Shown here one piece after another: positions 55,732-63,313 of a stretch of 64,000 bases of DNA. The stretch is from Chlamydiota bacterium (lineage in GTDB: Bacteria > Chlamydiota > Chlamydiia > Chlamydiales > Rhabdochlamydiaceae). The stretch lies in contig JABDCT010000002.1 in assembly GCA_013287985.1 (NCBI GenBank), positions 62,001 through 126,000 of the forward strand. The letters run 5' to 3'. Both the position numbers and the translations under genes were made by a program. How positions within the stretch are numbered: position 1 is the first letter of the stretch; each line of letters starts with the position of its first letter. Below the pieces are notes generated by a model, which was given only the letters and a program-made list of their open reading frames with translations, was not told the DNA's origin and did not search any database.

Positions 55732-57656
55732 TCGTCGACGTCAAAAAATACCTCTTTATGGGCGCCAAAGAAGAGCTCGCTGATTTCTTTATCCGCGCTC
55801 AAGACGAAGGCTGCATCGAGTTTATCTCTCCGAAGGCTCAGCGCACGACCCACTACCCCAAAGAGGTCCAGCGCATCATCGATGCGATCAAAATCCTGCG
55901 CAAACAGCCCATAAAATCTCCCTATAAAGGCGGAGGAGACCTGCATTACGCCGAAGAGATCGCCGGCCAGGTCCTCGATCTAAAAGCGGCTCTAGAAAAG
56001 CAAGAAGAAGAAAAGCGCCTTTTAGAAGCTGAAATTGCCCGGGTCGCTCCCTTTGGGAATTTCAGCATGAGAGACATCTCCTTTATTGAAGAGTACAGTG
56101 GGCGCAAAATCCAGTTTTTCTGCGTTAAAACGAGCAAGCGCGAAAGCGCAGCAGCTCTTGATGAACTGATATATGTCGGCACTGAATATGACCTCGACTA
56201 CTTCATCGCCATCAACAAAACACCCCGCAGCTATCCGGGGATGATCGAAATGCATTTCGAGCATCCTGTCGGCGAGCTCAAAAGCCACCTCCACTTTATC
56301 GAAGAGACGCTGCAGCAGATCCACGCTGAGCTAAAGGGCTTTGCCGGCCACCTCGACTTCTTGAAAGCCAAGCTCCTCGACCGCCTCGATATCTACTCCC
56401 TCGAATGCGCGCAAAAGACCGTCACGCGCCCTATGGAAGGCGCACTTTTTGCCGTAGAGGCGTGGGTGCCGGAAAATAAAATCCACCGCCTGCCCATCTT
56501 GACAAAAGACTATGCGATCCTCTTTGAGCCGATTGTGGTTGAATCGCAGGATCGCGTTCCCACCTGCATGCAGAACAAAGGATTCAGGCGTCTCGGCGAA
56601 GATCTCGTGAAACTATACGATATTCCAGCAGCAACGGATAACGATCCCTCGGGCTGGATCTTCTGGGCCTTCGTGCTCTTTTTTGCCATCATTACCGCTG
56701 ATGGAGGGTATGGCGTTCTATTCCTGCTTGTCGCCATCTTCTTGAAGTTCAAAATGCCCAGTCTCAAAGGCGGGGCCAAACGCCTCCTCAAAATGCTCAC
56801 CGTTCTTTCCGTTGCGTGTATCGGCTGGGGATTCCTGACCTCTTCATTCTTCGGGATCGAATTCGACCCTGAAAGCGCCATCGGACGCTATTCACCTATC
56901 CAGTGGATGGCGGAAAAGAAGGCAGACTATATTCTTGCCGAGCGTGACGACGTCTATCAGGAATGGGCCAAACAGTATCCGCAGATCAGTTCCGCCAAAA
57001 GCGGTTCTGAACTGTTAGAATTAGGCTCGAAAGTGGAAGGCAATAAGAGAGTCTATGAGATTAGCGATGAATTTACGGACAATATACTGCTCGAGTTCTC
57101 GCTCGTCGTCGGTGTGATCCACATCTCCCTTTCTCTCTTACGCTATGTCAGGAGAAGCTTGAGCAACCTCGGCTGGGTTGCCTTTGCGATCGGAGGATAC
57201 CTCTACTTCCCCAAAACCGTGGGAGCGATTTCGATGGTGCAGTATTTGGGCTGGCTCCCTAAAGAGCTCGCCTACTCGATCGGCTTGCAGCTGATCTATA
57301 TTGGCATCGGCTTTGCCTGCGTGGTCGCGCTGATCCAAAAGGGGCTTAAAGGCCTTGCCGAACCGATGCAGCTCATCCACGTCTTCTCAGACATCCTTTC
57401 CTACCTCCGTCTCTATGCCCTCGGCCTTGCCGGCACCATCATGGCCCACACCTTCAACGAAATGGGTGCAGAGATCAACCTCGTCCTCGGTGCCATCGTC
57501 GTGCTTCTCGGCCATTGCGTCACGATTATTTTAGCAGCGCAGGGTGGGGTGATCCACGGCCTGCGTCTTAATTTCATTGAATGGTACCACTACTGCTTTG
57601 AAGGCGATGGCAAACTATTTAATCCCCTTAGAAAACAAAAACTCACACAGGAGTAA
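55728..57656 (+). CDS. atpI: V-type ATPase subunit I (a)
   Basis: A 642-aa subunit I. The N-terminal ~330 residues are cytoplasmic; the rest carries about seven membrane helices with GWIFWAFVLFFAIITADGGY, SDILSYLRLYALGLAGTIMA and GHCVTIILAAQGGVIHGLRLN. It forms the ion half-channels against the K ring; the essential Arg is expected in the YLRLYALG block. ATGA overlap with D. Confidence 0.94.
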   Translation: MIVDVKKYLFMGAKEELADFFIRAQDEGCIEFISPKAQRTTHYPKEVQRIIDAIKILRKQPIKSPYKGGGDLHYAEEIAGQVLDLKAALEKQEEEKRLLEAEIARVAPFGNFSMRDISFIEEYSGRKIQFFCVKTSKRESAAALDELIYVGTEYDLDYFIAINKTPRSYPGMIEMHFEHPVGELKSHLHFIEETLQQIHAELKGFAGHLDFLKAKLLDRLDIYSLECAQKTVTRPMEGALFAVEAWVPENKIHRLPILTKDYAILFEPIVVESQDRVPTCMQNKGFRRLGEDLVKLYDIPAATDNDPSGWIFWAFVLFFAIITADGGYGVLFLLVAIFLKFKMPSLKGGAKRLLKMLTVLSVACIGWGFLTSSFFGIEFDPESAIGRYSPIQWMAEKKADYILAERDDVYQEWAKQYPQISSAKSGSELLELGSKVEGNKRVYEISDEFTDNILLEFSLVVGVIHISLSLLRYVRRSLSNLGWVAFAIGGYLYFPKTVGAISMVQYLGWLPKELAYSIGLQLIYIGIGFACVVALIQKGLKGLAEPMQLIHVFSDILSYLRLYALGLAGTIMAHTFNEMGAEINLVLGAIVVLLGHCVTIILAAQGGVIHGLRLNFIEWYHYCFEGDGKLFNPLRKQKLTQE

Positions 57657-57659
57657 GTT

Positions 57660-58082
57660 ATGGATTTCAGTATGATTGGACCCGCACTCGTCCTTGCCCT
57701 GGGATGTATCGGTAGCTCGATTGGGTGCGGTATTGCCGGTATGGCATCCCACGCCGTCATGAGCCGCGTGGAAGAGAACCATGGTAAATTCATCGGTATG
57801 TCAGCGATGCCCGCATCTCAGTCGATCTTTTCTCTGGTTTTGACAATCCAGATGAAAAACAAGATCGTAGCAGGTTCGCTTGCTCCCTTATCTGCAGTAG
57901 GCATTGGCCTTGGCGTCGGTTTGGCTCTGCTCTTTTCTTCGATGTATCAGGGAATGTGCGCGGCATCTGCGATCCAGGCGTCCGCTAAGCAGCCTGCGAT
58001 TTTAGGAAAAAGCTGGGCAGCGCTGGGGATTGTCGAATCCTTCTCGCTCTTTGCATTCGTTTTCGCATTACGCTTGATGTAA
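57660..58082 (+). CDS. atpK: V-type ATPase subunit K (c ring)
   Basis: A 140-aa proteolipid with four membrane helices in two hairpins. The ion-carrying carboxylate is E126 in GIVESFSLF; Q54 (PASQSIF), S53 and Q97 (YQGMCAA) align by eye with the sodium ligands T64, Q65, Q110 and E139 of Enterococcus hirae NtpK. This suggests Na+ rather than H+ transport (inference). Last gene of the operon, ended by the family B palindrome. Confidence 0.94.
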   Translation: MDFSMIGPALVLALGCIGSSIGCGIAGMASHAVMSRVEENHGKFIGMSAMPASQSIFSLVLTIQMKNKIVAGSLAPLSAVGIGLGVGLALLFSSMYQGMCAASAIQASAKQPAILGKSWAALGIVESFSLFAFVFALRLM

Positions 58083-58086
58083 ATAA

Positions 58087-58150
58087 AATAACAGGATGTC
58101 AGGATGAACAGGATAATATTTTATCCTGTCTATCCTGCCATCCTGTTATT
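58087..58150. terminator. Palindromic terminator, dispersed repeat family B (copy 2)
   Basis: AATAACAGGATG pairs with CATCCTGTTATT, with two further CAGGAT/ATCCTG inner pairs and a few mismatches. It lies between convergent atpK and the 58159 gene. The pattern of three AGGAT blocks spaced 8 and 9 nt equals that at 20786-20842. Confidence 0.75.
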
Positions 58151-58158
58151 TTTCATCC

Positions 58159-58476
58159 TTAGTGCATGCTTTTGAGAGCGATGCGCACTTTGAGCAGTTG
58201 CCTTACGATCTTTTGTAGGGCAGGGCGCGAGGGCTTCTGCTGGTATTTATCTAACCCGTGGGAAAGCTGGCGCAGCATGTCGATGAGTTGATCGTCGTTG
58301 TAGTTCTGCGCTGTTTCATGAATCTTGGCTTGCAGTGTTTTCAGCTTTTCCATGTTAGGCATGGGACTGCCCAGCGTCACTTCGAGCTGATCGAGAGTTG
58401 CCACCAGCTCCTTTCCACCGCGCTTAGGCTGCTGAGGGAAGGGTCTGACGTGGTAGTTTTCATGTTTTTTTTCCAT
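58159..58476 (-). CDS. Small hypothetical protein, 105 aa
   Basis: A soluble, helical 105-aa protein with a basic C-terminus (QKIVRQLLKVRIALKSM) and no signal or membrane segment. Not recognised. The start overlaps the SPW-repeat gene by 17 bp, so it is the third gene of the VKOR operon. GGAG precedes the ATG. Confidence 0.6.
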   Translation of the reverse strand: MEKKHENYHVRPFPQQPKRGGKELVATLDQLEVTLGSPMPNMEKLKTLQAKIHETAQNYNDDQLIDMLRQLSHGLDKYQQKPSRPALQKIVRQLLKVRIALKSMH

Positions 58477-58828
58477 CTTCTTTCTCCTTTAAAAATGTGC
58501 GCCACGGCCGTGGCGGTAGGTGAGACTCGCTGGGAACTATGGCGAGCATAAGAAATAGCATCGCGAGCACAAGGTTGTTCTGGATAGCCTTTTCGTGAGG
58601 GAATTCCCATGAGAAAGCGACCCAAATGAGCCAAAAGGCGACTAGCAGGTTTCCGAGGTGCATCTTGTTGAGGCGCTGGTTGAATGAAAGCAGGGAAAAC
58701 AGCGCAACGAGAAAGGCGCAAGTGAGGTCACTCGTCCACAGTAATGTCGCATCGCTGCGGTGTGCAAACACAAATGGGCTTAAGGCAAGCCAGCACGCGA
58801 GCATAAATTCAACGATCCGCGCCCACAT
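58460..58828 (-). CDS. SPW-repeat membrane protein
   Basis: A 122-aa protein with four hydrophobic helices and two SPW-type blocks (ACWLALSPFVFAH and VAFWLIWVAFSW). SPW proteins are small membrane proteins of unknown role, often next to VKOR-like genes, as here. TGATG overlap couples it to the VKOR gene upstream. Role in envelope redox is a guess. Confidence 0.65.
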   Translation of the reverse strand: MWARIVEFMLACWLALSPFVFAHRSDATLLWTSDLTCAFLVALFSLLSFNQRLNKMHLGNLLVAFWLIWVAFSWEFPHEKAIQNNLVLAMLFLMLAIVPSESHLPPRPWRTFLKEKEDGKKT

Positions 58829-59418
58829 CAGCTTTTCCTCCCGTTTTTCTCGATTTCTCTAGCTATTTCATAGGCGAGCTTAGAGGGCTTTCCTATAAAG
58901 GTGTTCCATACGACGCGTTTGCTGCGGCTTCTTTTCCAGACGCGGTGCATAAAAGTAATCGAAGCAAAGACCTCGTCATAGGAAAGGAGAACGAGAACGA
59001 GAGAAAAACAGGCAGTGACAAGACAGAGGAAGCACCAGGAGTGCACGACAAAAGCCTGCATAAAGACCAGGGTGGCGCTTACTAAGCTCACAGGGATGAC
59101 ATCGAGGCCGAAGAGGGCCACCAGCCACGGGCGGTCAAACCAGCGGCGATTCGAGCCTGCTAGTGCAAAAATGATGTCGCCGATATACGCAACGGCCCCG
59201 AGGATAGCGTCGGGCAGGCGGATGATGTCCTGCATCTCATGCGAGAGCTCAGACTTCAAGACCCCTTCGGTCTCTTTGCCAAAGAAGGGATCCCAGAAAG
59301 AGTCGATCAGACCCCACTGGAAGAGACCCATATACGTAGCAATCGGCACAGGAATAGCAGCGACTAAGCAGATCGCAACGCGGGGGCCCCACTTCGAGGG
59401 GTTATAAACTTTGGCCAT
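58828..59418 (-). CDS. VKOR-family membrane protein
   Basis: A 196-aa protein with four membrane helices of the vitamin K epoxide reductase family. The active-site pair C129-F-L-C132 (HSWCFLCL) is present and LPDAILGAVAYIGD fits the family. The other Cys pair, usually in the first periplasmic loop (SFWDPFFGKETEGVLKS), is missing here, so electron passage from a DsbA-type partner must differ or the protein is not a classical disulfide-forming VKOR. First gene of a three-gene operon. Confidence 0.8.
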   Translation of the reverse strand: MAKVYNPSKWGPRVAICLVAAIPVPIATYMGLFQWGLIDSFWDPFFGKETEGVLKSELSHEMQDIIRLPDAILGAVAYIGDIIFALAGSNRRWFDRPWLVALFGLDVIPVSLVSATLVFMQAFVVHSWCFLCLVTACFSLVLVLLSYDEVFASITFMHRVWKRSRSKRVVWNTFIGKPSKLAYEIAREIEKNGRKS

Positions 59419-59421
59419 AAA

Positions 59422-59450
59422 TTGGTCTGTAACAAATCCCCGAATATAAT
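59422..59450 (+). promoter_or_regulatory. Promoter of the dienelactone hydrolase gene
   Basis: TTGGTC (59422-59427), a 17-bp spacer and TATAAT (59445-59450). The ATG at 59463 follows after 12 nt, so the leader would be about 5 nt and holds no ribosome site. Confidence 0.5.
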
Positions 59451-59462
59451 TACAATCCGGTT

Positions 59463-60170
59463 ATGTTTACAGAAGAAGCCCTCTATTACCATAACGGCCT
59501 TACATTAAAAGGCTATATAGCCCGAAAAAATAGTGAAAAAGCGCCCATCGTCTTAGTCGCCCATGCCTTTCGCGGCCAAGATGACTTTGCCCGCCGTAAA
59601 GCTGAGAGCTTGGCGAGGCTCGGATATATCGGTTTTGCGATCGATATATATGGAGAGGGGCGTCTGGCTAAAAATGACGAAGAGGCGATGGCGCTTATGA
59701 CCCCGCTCTATCGCGACCGCGCTCTCTTGCAAGGGCGGATGAAAGCTGCATTTGATGCTGCGCTAGCCTATAGTGACAAGGTAGGTGCGATTGGTTTTTG
59801 CTTCGGAGGCTTGGCTGTGATTGAGCTGCTCCGCAGCGGCGCCCCTTTAAGCGGAGGCGTGACCTTCCATGCTGTCCTGAAATCCGAGGGTGCAACGCGT
59901 GTCCCTATTGCTCCTTCTATCGCAGGATCTCTCTTGATCCTCCACGGCAATCTCGACCCTCAAGTATCGGACGAGGATATTTCAGCGATTCAAAACGAGC
60001 TGACAGAGGCGGGAGTCGACTGGCAGATGCATATTTATAGCAATACCTACCACGCCTTTACCAATCCGGCCATGCACCGGCCTGAGCTAGGTAAAGCCTA
60101 TAATGCGCTCTCGGACAAGCGATCTTGGCAGGCGATGAAAAACTTCCTTAAAGAGATATTAGAAAAATAA
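59463..60170 (+). CDS. Dienelactone hydrolase family protein
   Basis: A 235-aa alpha/beta hydrolase. The nucleophile is C113 in GFCFGG, with D165 (HGNLDPQV) and H197 (NTYHAFTNP) completing the triad. Such enzymes hydrolyse dienelactone or other esters; the true substrate is unknown. The nucleophilic cysteine is typical of the DLH branch. Near-leaderless promoter upstream. Convergent with the SulP gene, with only 0-1 bp between the stops. Confidence 0.88.
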   Translation: MFTEEALYYHNGLTLKGYIARKNSEKAPIVLVAHAFRGQDDFARRKAESLARLGYIGFAIDIYGEGRLAKNDEEAMALMTPLYRDRALLQGRMKAAFDAALAYSDKVGAIGFCFGGLAVIELLRSGAPLSGGVTFHAVLKSEGATRVPIAPSIAGSLLILHGNLDPQVSDEDISAIQNELTEAGVDWQMHIYSNTYHAFTNPAMHRPELGKAYNALSDKRSWQAMKNFLKEILEK

Positions 60171-61799
60171 TTACCGAGATATATTCTCGCGCCCTATAGC
60201 TTTTGTCACATTAGCTTGGTTAAACTGCTCGAGTAGGTGAGGCGTGACTCCAGTAACGAGAAAATGGATGTCATGGGCTTTGCATTTGCCCGCGAATTTC
60301 TTCAAAGCGTAAAGGCCGGTGGCATCGATCAGCGGCATCTTGTCGACCCGCAAAATAAACGTGCGCGGCTGTTTATCGAGCCTTCTTAAAGCTTCGTCAA
60401 GCAGATCGGCGACGCTATAGAAAAAGGGCCCATTGATCTCAAATACCACGACGTCACTTGGAATCTTTACCGCGGGGGCTGAATGCTCGGGCGTCTCATC
60501 GCGGTTTTCCTTCACCAGCTCCTGACAGATCTGCACGGTGGTCTTATCTGTCATGCGCTTGAGGAAGATAACGGCGGCCATGAGCACACCTATTTGGACG
60601 GCGACGGACAGGTCTATTAAAATCGTCAGGAAAAAAGTCGTGAGTAGAACAAGCGCATCGCCTTTATGCCCGCGCATGATCTCGACAAAGTGGCTGAGCT
60701 CCATCATATTCCACGCCACAAATACCAACACTCCAGCTAACGCCGCGAGCGGAATCATGGCAGCAAGCGGTGCAAAAGCCACTATAATGAGCAGCAAAGT
60801 GATCGAATGGATCATGCCGGCAAATGGGGTGCGAGCGCCCAGGCGGATATTGGCAGAGGTGCGGGCAATGGTCCCGGTGGCTGGCATACCTCCGAAAATA
60901 CACGCTCCCATATTTGCCACTCCTTGGGCGATGAGCTCGCAATTCGGGCGATGGCGCTGTCCTGTCATACCATCGGCGACAACAGCGCATAGAAGCGACT
61001 CTATCGCACCTAAGAGCGCCAGCGTGATGGCGCTGGGAAAGACCGCTTTGATCTTTTCTAGAGAAAACTCAGGAAGACTGGGAAGAGGCGGCAGGCGGGG
61101 AATCGAGCCAAATTTCGACTGGATCGTCTCTACGGGGAGCTGAAAAAGCAGAACAACGAGTGTGGCGATGACCACGGCAAAAATGGCTCCGGGAAATTTG
61201 GGCATGACTCTGCGTAATACGACGATGAGGAGCAGAGTTCCGACTGCCACTCCAAGGGCGGAGAAGTTAAATGTATGGGCCATCTGGCAGAAAAGATTGC
61301 ATTTTTCCACAAATTGCGGAGGCACCTTATCGATCTCAAGACCGAAAAAGTCTTTGATTTGTGAGACTAAAATTGTAATGGCGATTCCAGTTGTAAATCC
61401 GGTCGTCACCGGATAGGGGATGAACTTGAGCAGCACGCCAAACCGCGCCAGTCCCATGATTATCAGCATGACAGCTGCGAGCATGGTGGCGATCAGAAGA
61501 CCGTCGTATCCAAATTCCTGAACGATGCCATAGACGATGACGACGAAAGCTCCGGCAGGGCCGCCGATCTGGACTCTACTTCCGCCCAAAAGCGAGATGA
61601 GAAAACCTGCGATAATGGCGGTAAATAGACCCTTCTCTGGTGTCAGTCCTGATGCAATTGCAAAGGCGAGTGAAAGGGGGAGGGCGATCACGCCCACGCT
61701 CATGCCGGCGAAGAGATCGCTGAAAAAAGTCTTCTTGTTGTAGCCCTCTTTGAGGCAGACGAACGTTTTAGGAATGAGGTCGGAGTATATAAAGGCCAT
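60171..61799 (-). CDS. SulP family anion transporter with STAS domain
   Basis: A 542-aa SLC26/SulP transporter. About 12 membrane segments (e.g. SVGVIALPLSLAFAIASGLT, GFTTGIAITILVSQIKDFFG) and a C-terminal STAS domain (VVFEINGPFFYSVADLLDEA, PLIDATGLYALKKF). It carries sulfate, bicarbonate or organic anions; which one is not predictable. Full length. The start lies near the ankyrin gene on the same strand. Confidence 0.93.
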   Translation of the reverse strand: MAFIYSDLIPKTFVCLKEGYNKKTFFSDLFAGMSVGVIALPLSLAFAIASGLTPEKGLFTAIIAGFLISLLGGSRVQIGGPAGAFVVIVYGIVQEFGYDGLLIATMLAAVMLIIMGLARFGVLLKFIPYPVTTGFTTGIAITILVSQIKDFFGLEIDKVPPQFVEKCNLFCQMAHTFNFSALGVAVGTLLLIVVLRRVMPKFPGAIFAVVIATLVVLLFQLPVETIQSKFGSIPRLPPLPSLPEFSLEKIKAVFPSAITLALLGAIESLLCAVVADGMTGQRHRPNCELIAQGVANMGACIFGGMPATGTIARTSANIRLGARTPFAGMIHSITLLLIIVAFAPLAAMIPLAALAGVLVFVAWNMMELSHFVEIMRGHKGDALVLLTTFFLTILIDLSVAVQIGVLMAAVIFLKRMTDKTTVQICQELVKENRDETPEHSAPAVKIPSDVVVFEINGPFFYSVADLLDEALRRLDKQPRTFILRVDKMPLIDATGLYALKKFAGKCKAHDIHFLVTGVTPHLLEQFNQANVTKAIGRENISR

Positions 61800-61818
61800 T
61801 GACAGCCATTATAAGCGC

Positions 61819-62235
61819 TTATTCCTTAAATTTGTAAACAGAGCTCTTGGTTTTTGCACTCACAATTATATTCATCTCACGGAAATTGCCGTTTTGAGCC
61901 GCGCATTCTTCGGGTGTGCGGCCTCCAATATCTCTTGAAGTAGGGATTTTATTCGTCTCCACGAGCATCTGAACCATTCTCGTATAGCCGCGATCCGCTG
62001 CAAGGTGAAGAGGCGTCATTTTGTTTAATCCTTGTATACAAGGATTGGCGCCGGCTTCGAGCAGTATTTTGACGATCTGTTCTTGATTGTCTAGGACAGC
62101 AAATAGTAGAGGAGTTGATCCGGAAGATAACCGAACATCGGGATGCATTGTTTTAAGTAGACGTTCTACTGCATGAACATCTCCACAAGAAGAAGCTTGA
62201 TGGAGTGACATATCTGTATTTTTAATTATAATCAT
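61819..62235 (-). CDS. Ankyrin-repeat protein
   Basis: A 138-aa protein with three to four ankyrin repeats: SLHQASSCGDVHAVERLLK, STPLLFAVLDNQEQIVKILL, TPLHLAADRGYTRMVQMLVE and a last partial one. No signal peptide. In intracellular bacteria ankyrins often act as effectors on host proteins; here that is possible but not shown. The ATG could also be the second one, at 62211. No clear ribosome site. AT-rich flanks. Confidence 0.8.
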   Translation of the reverse strand: MIIIKNTDMSLHQASSCGDVHAVERLLKTMHPDVRLSSGSTPLLFAVLDNQEQIVKILLEAGANPCIQGLNKMTPLHLAADRGYTRMVQMLVETNKIPTSRDIGGRTPEECAAQNGNFREMNIIVSAKTKSSVYKFKE

Positions 62236-62286
62236 GTATACATTTTAATATAAAATTAATAAAGTGTAAACACTAATCAAATAATT

Positions 62287-62781
62287 TTAAGTATTAATAT
62301 GAATGCCTAGTTTTGTTAATAGAAAACGCACGGTAAGAAGGGGATGCGTCAGGAGGTAATAGATAAGTTTCCAGTAGGAGGTCCCCTGGATCGTCTTTTC
62401 TACAGGGGCAGGGTGGTTGGCCAGGGCGTCTGCCACCCAATAGCGGTAGAAGGGGACGAAAGTGTCAGGCAGCTTATCTAAGGGGAAGTAGGCGATCGCC
62501 TTAGTTTCGGTACCGGTCTGTAATTCTCCTGTAATCGGGGTGCATTCGAATAAATGGGTTACGTGGGTGATGCGGTTAGCGGGGTGGTAGACGGCGACTT
62601 TGCGCTTGATGACGACTTTTAGGCCAGTCTCTTCCTCTGCTTCGCGGACGACAGCTGCCTCCGGCATTTCACCCGGCTCGATTCCGCCTCCGGGAAGTAC
62701 CCAAACAGGCACATCACGGCGTTTGATGAGTAAAATAGCTGTTTTCTCAGGGTTAAAAATAATTGCGCTGACGGCTGGCAT
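62287..62781 (-). CDS. NUDIX hydrolase
   Basis: A 164-aa NUDIX hydrolase. The complete box is GGIEPGEMPEAAVVREAEEE then TGL, starting at residue 32, with E50 and E51 as metal ligands. It cleaves nucleoside diphosphate derivatives; the substrate is unknown. The C-terminal helix (YYLLTHPLLTVRFLL) is hydrophobic and may contact the membrane. Confidence 0.9.
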   Translation of the reverse strand: MPAVSAIIFNPEKTAILLIKRRDVPVWVLPGGGIEPGEMPEAAVVREAEEETGLKVVIKRKVAVYHPANRITHVTHLFECTPITGELQTGTETKAIAYFPLDKLPDTFVPFYRYWVADALANHPAPVEKTIQGTSYWKLIYYLLTHPLLTVRFLLTKLGIHINT

Positions 62782-62790
62782 GGCCTATAG

Positions 62791-62796
62791 TATAAT
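62791..62796 (+). promoter_or_regulatory. -10 box 7 nt from the lipoprotein ATG
   Basis: TATAAT ends 7 nt before ATG 62804; CTGACG (62768-62773) is a 4-of-6 match to the -35, 17 bp away. The box overlaps the 5' end of the NUDIX gene region. No ribosome binding site, so the mRNA would have no leader. Confidence 0.5.
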
Positions 62797-62803
62797 TCGT
62801 ACC

Positions 62804-63313
62804 ATGAAATTCTTCTGCCTTTTTCTTCTTGTTTTGGCCGGCTGCCAGAAGTATGGACTTGTGCTTCACCAGCAGCGGGTCGATGCTTCCTATTTGGCGA
62901 GTACGAATATCGGTTCTCCTGACCCTAGGCAGAAGTGCCCGCCTTCTGGTCAACTGCTCATCGTCGAATGGTGGGTGCCCTCATGGGTGGTGCGCGCTGA
63001 TTCCTACGTGCGCCTGCATCTTGTTTTCCGCAACCATACTGAGGAATTTGTCGAATTCCCGATCAATAGACGCCTCGGCTATGAAACGTATGAACTCTAT
63101 AGCGATGATTTAGCCGAGAAAGGTGGATTCATGACGTTTAAAGCGGAGATCATCACAGGCGATGGAGAGGTCTTCCGCGAGTGGAAGCATCAGATGTGGG
63201 TCAATCTCATACAGATGGATGAGGAGATGAGCGCCGATTCAACAGTCGAAAAGTCGATACATGGATCGGTGATCGAAACACCTCTTTGCAAGCCGCTCGC
63301 TTTAACCGGTTGA
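62804..63313 (+). CDS. Lipoprotein, 169 aa
   Basis: A 169-aa predicted lipoprotein: MKFFCLFLLVLAGCQKYG with lipobox Cys at residue 14. The mature part is a small beta-rich domain (LLIVEWWVPSWVV, YVRLHLVFRNHTEEFVEFPI, YELYSDDLAEKGGFMTFKAE). Family not recognised. A longer frame back to 62600 would overlap the NUDIX gene and lacks a signal, so I chose this start. Its last 124 bp overlap the antisense DAHP synthase gene. Confidence 0.72.
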   Translation: MKFFCLFLLVLAGCQKYGLVLHQQRVDASYLASTNIGSPDPRQKCPPSGQLLIVEWWVPSWVVRADSYVRLHLVFRNHTEEFVEFPINRRLGYETYELYSDDLAEKGGFMTFKAEIITGDGEVFREWKHQMWVNLIQMDEEMSADSTVEKSIHGSVIETPLCKPLALTG

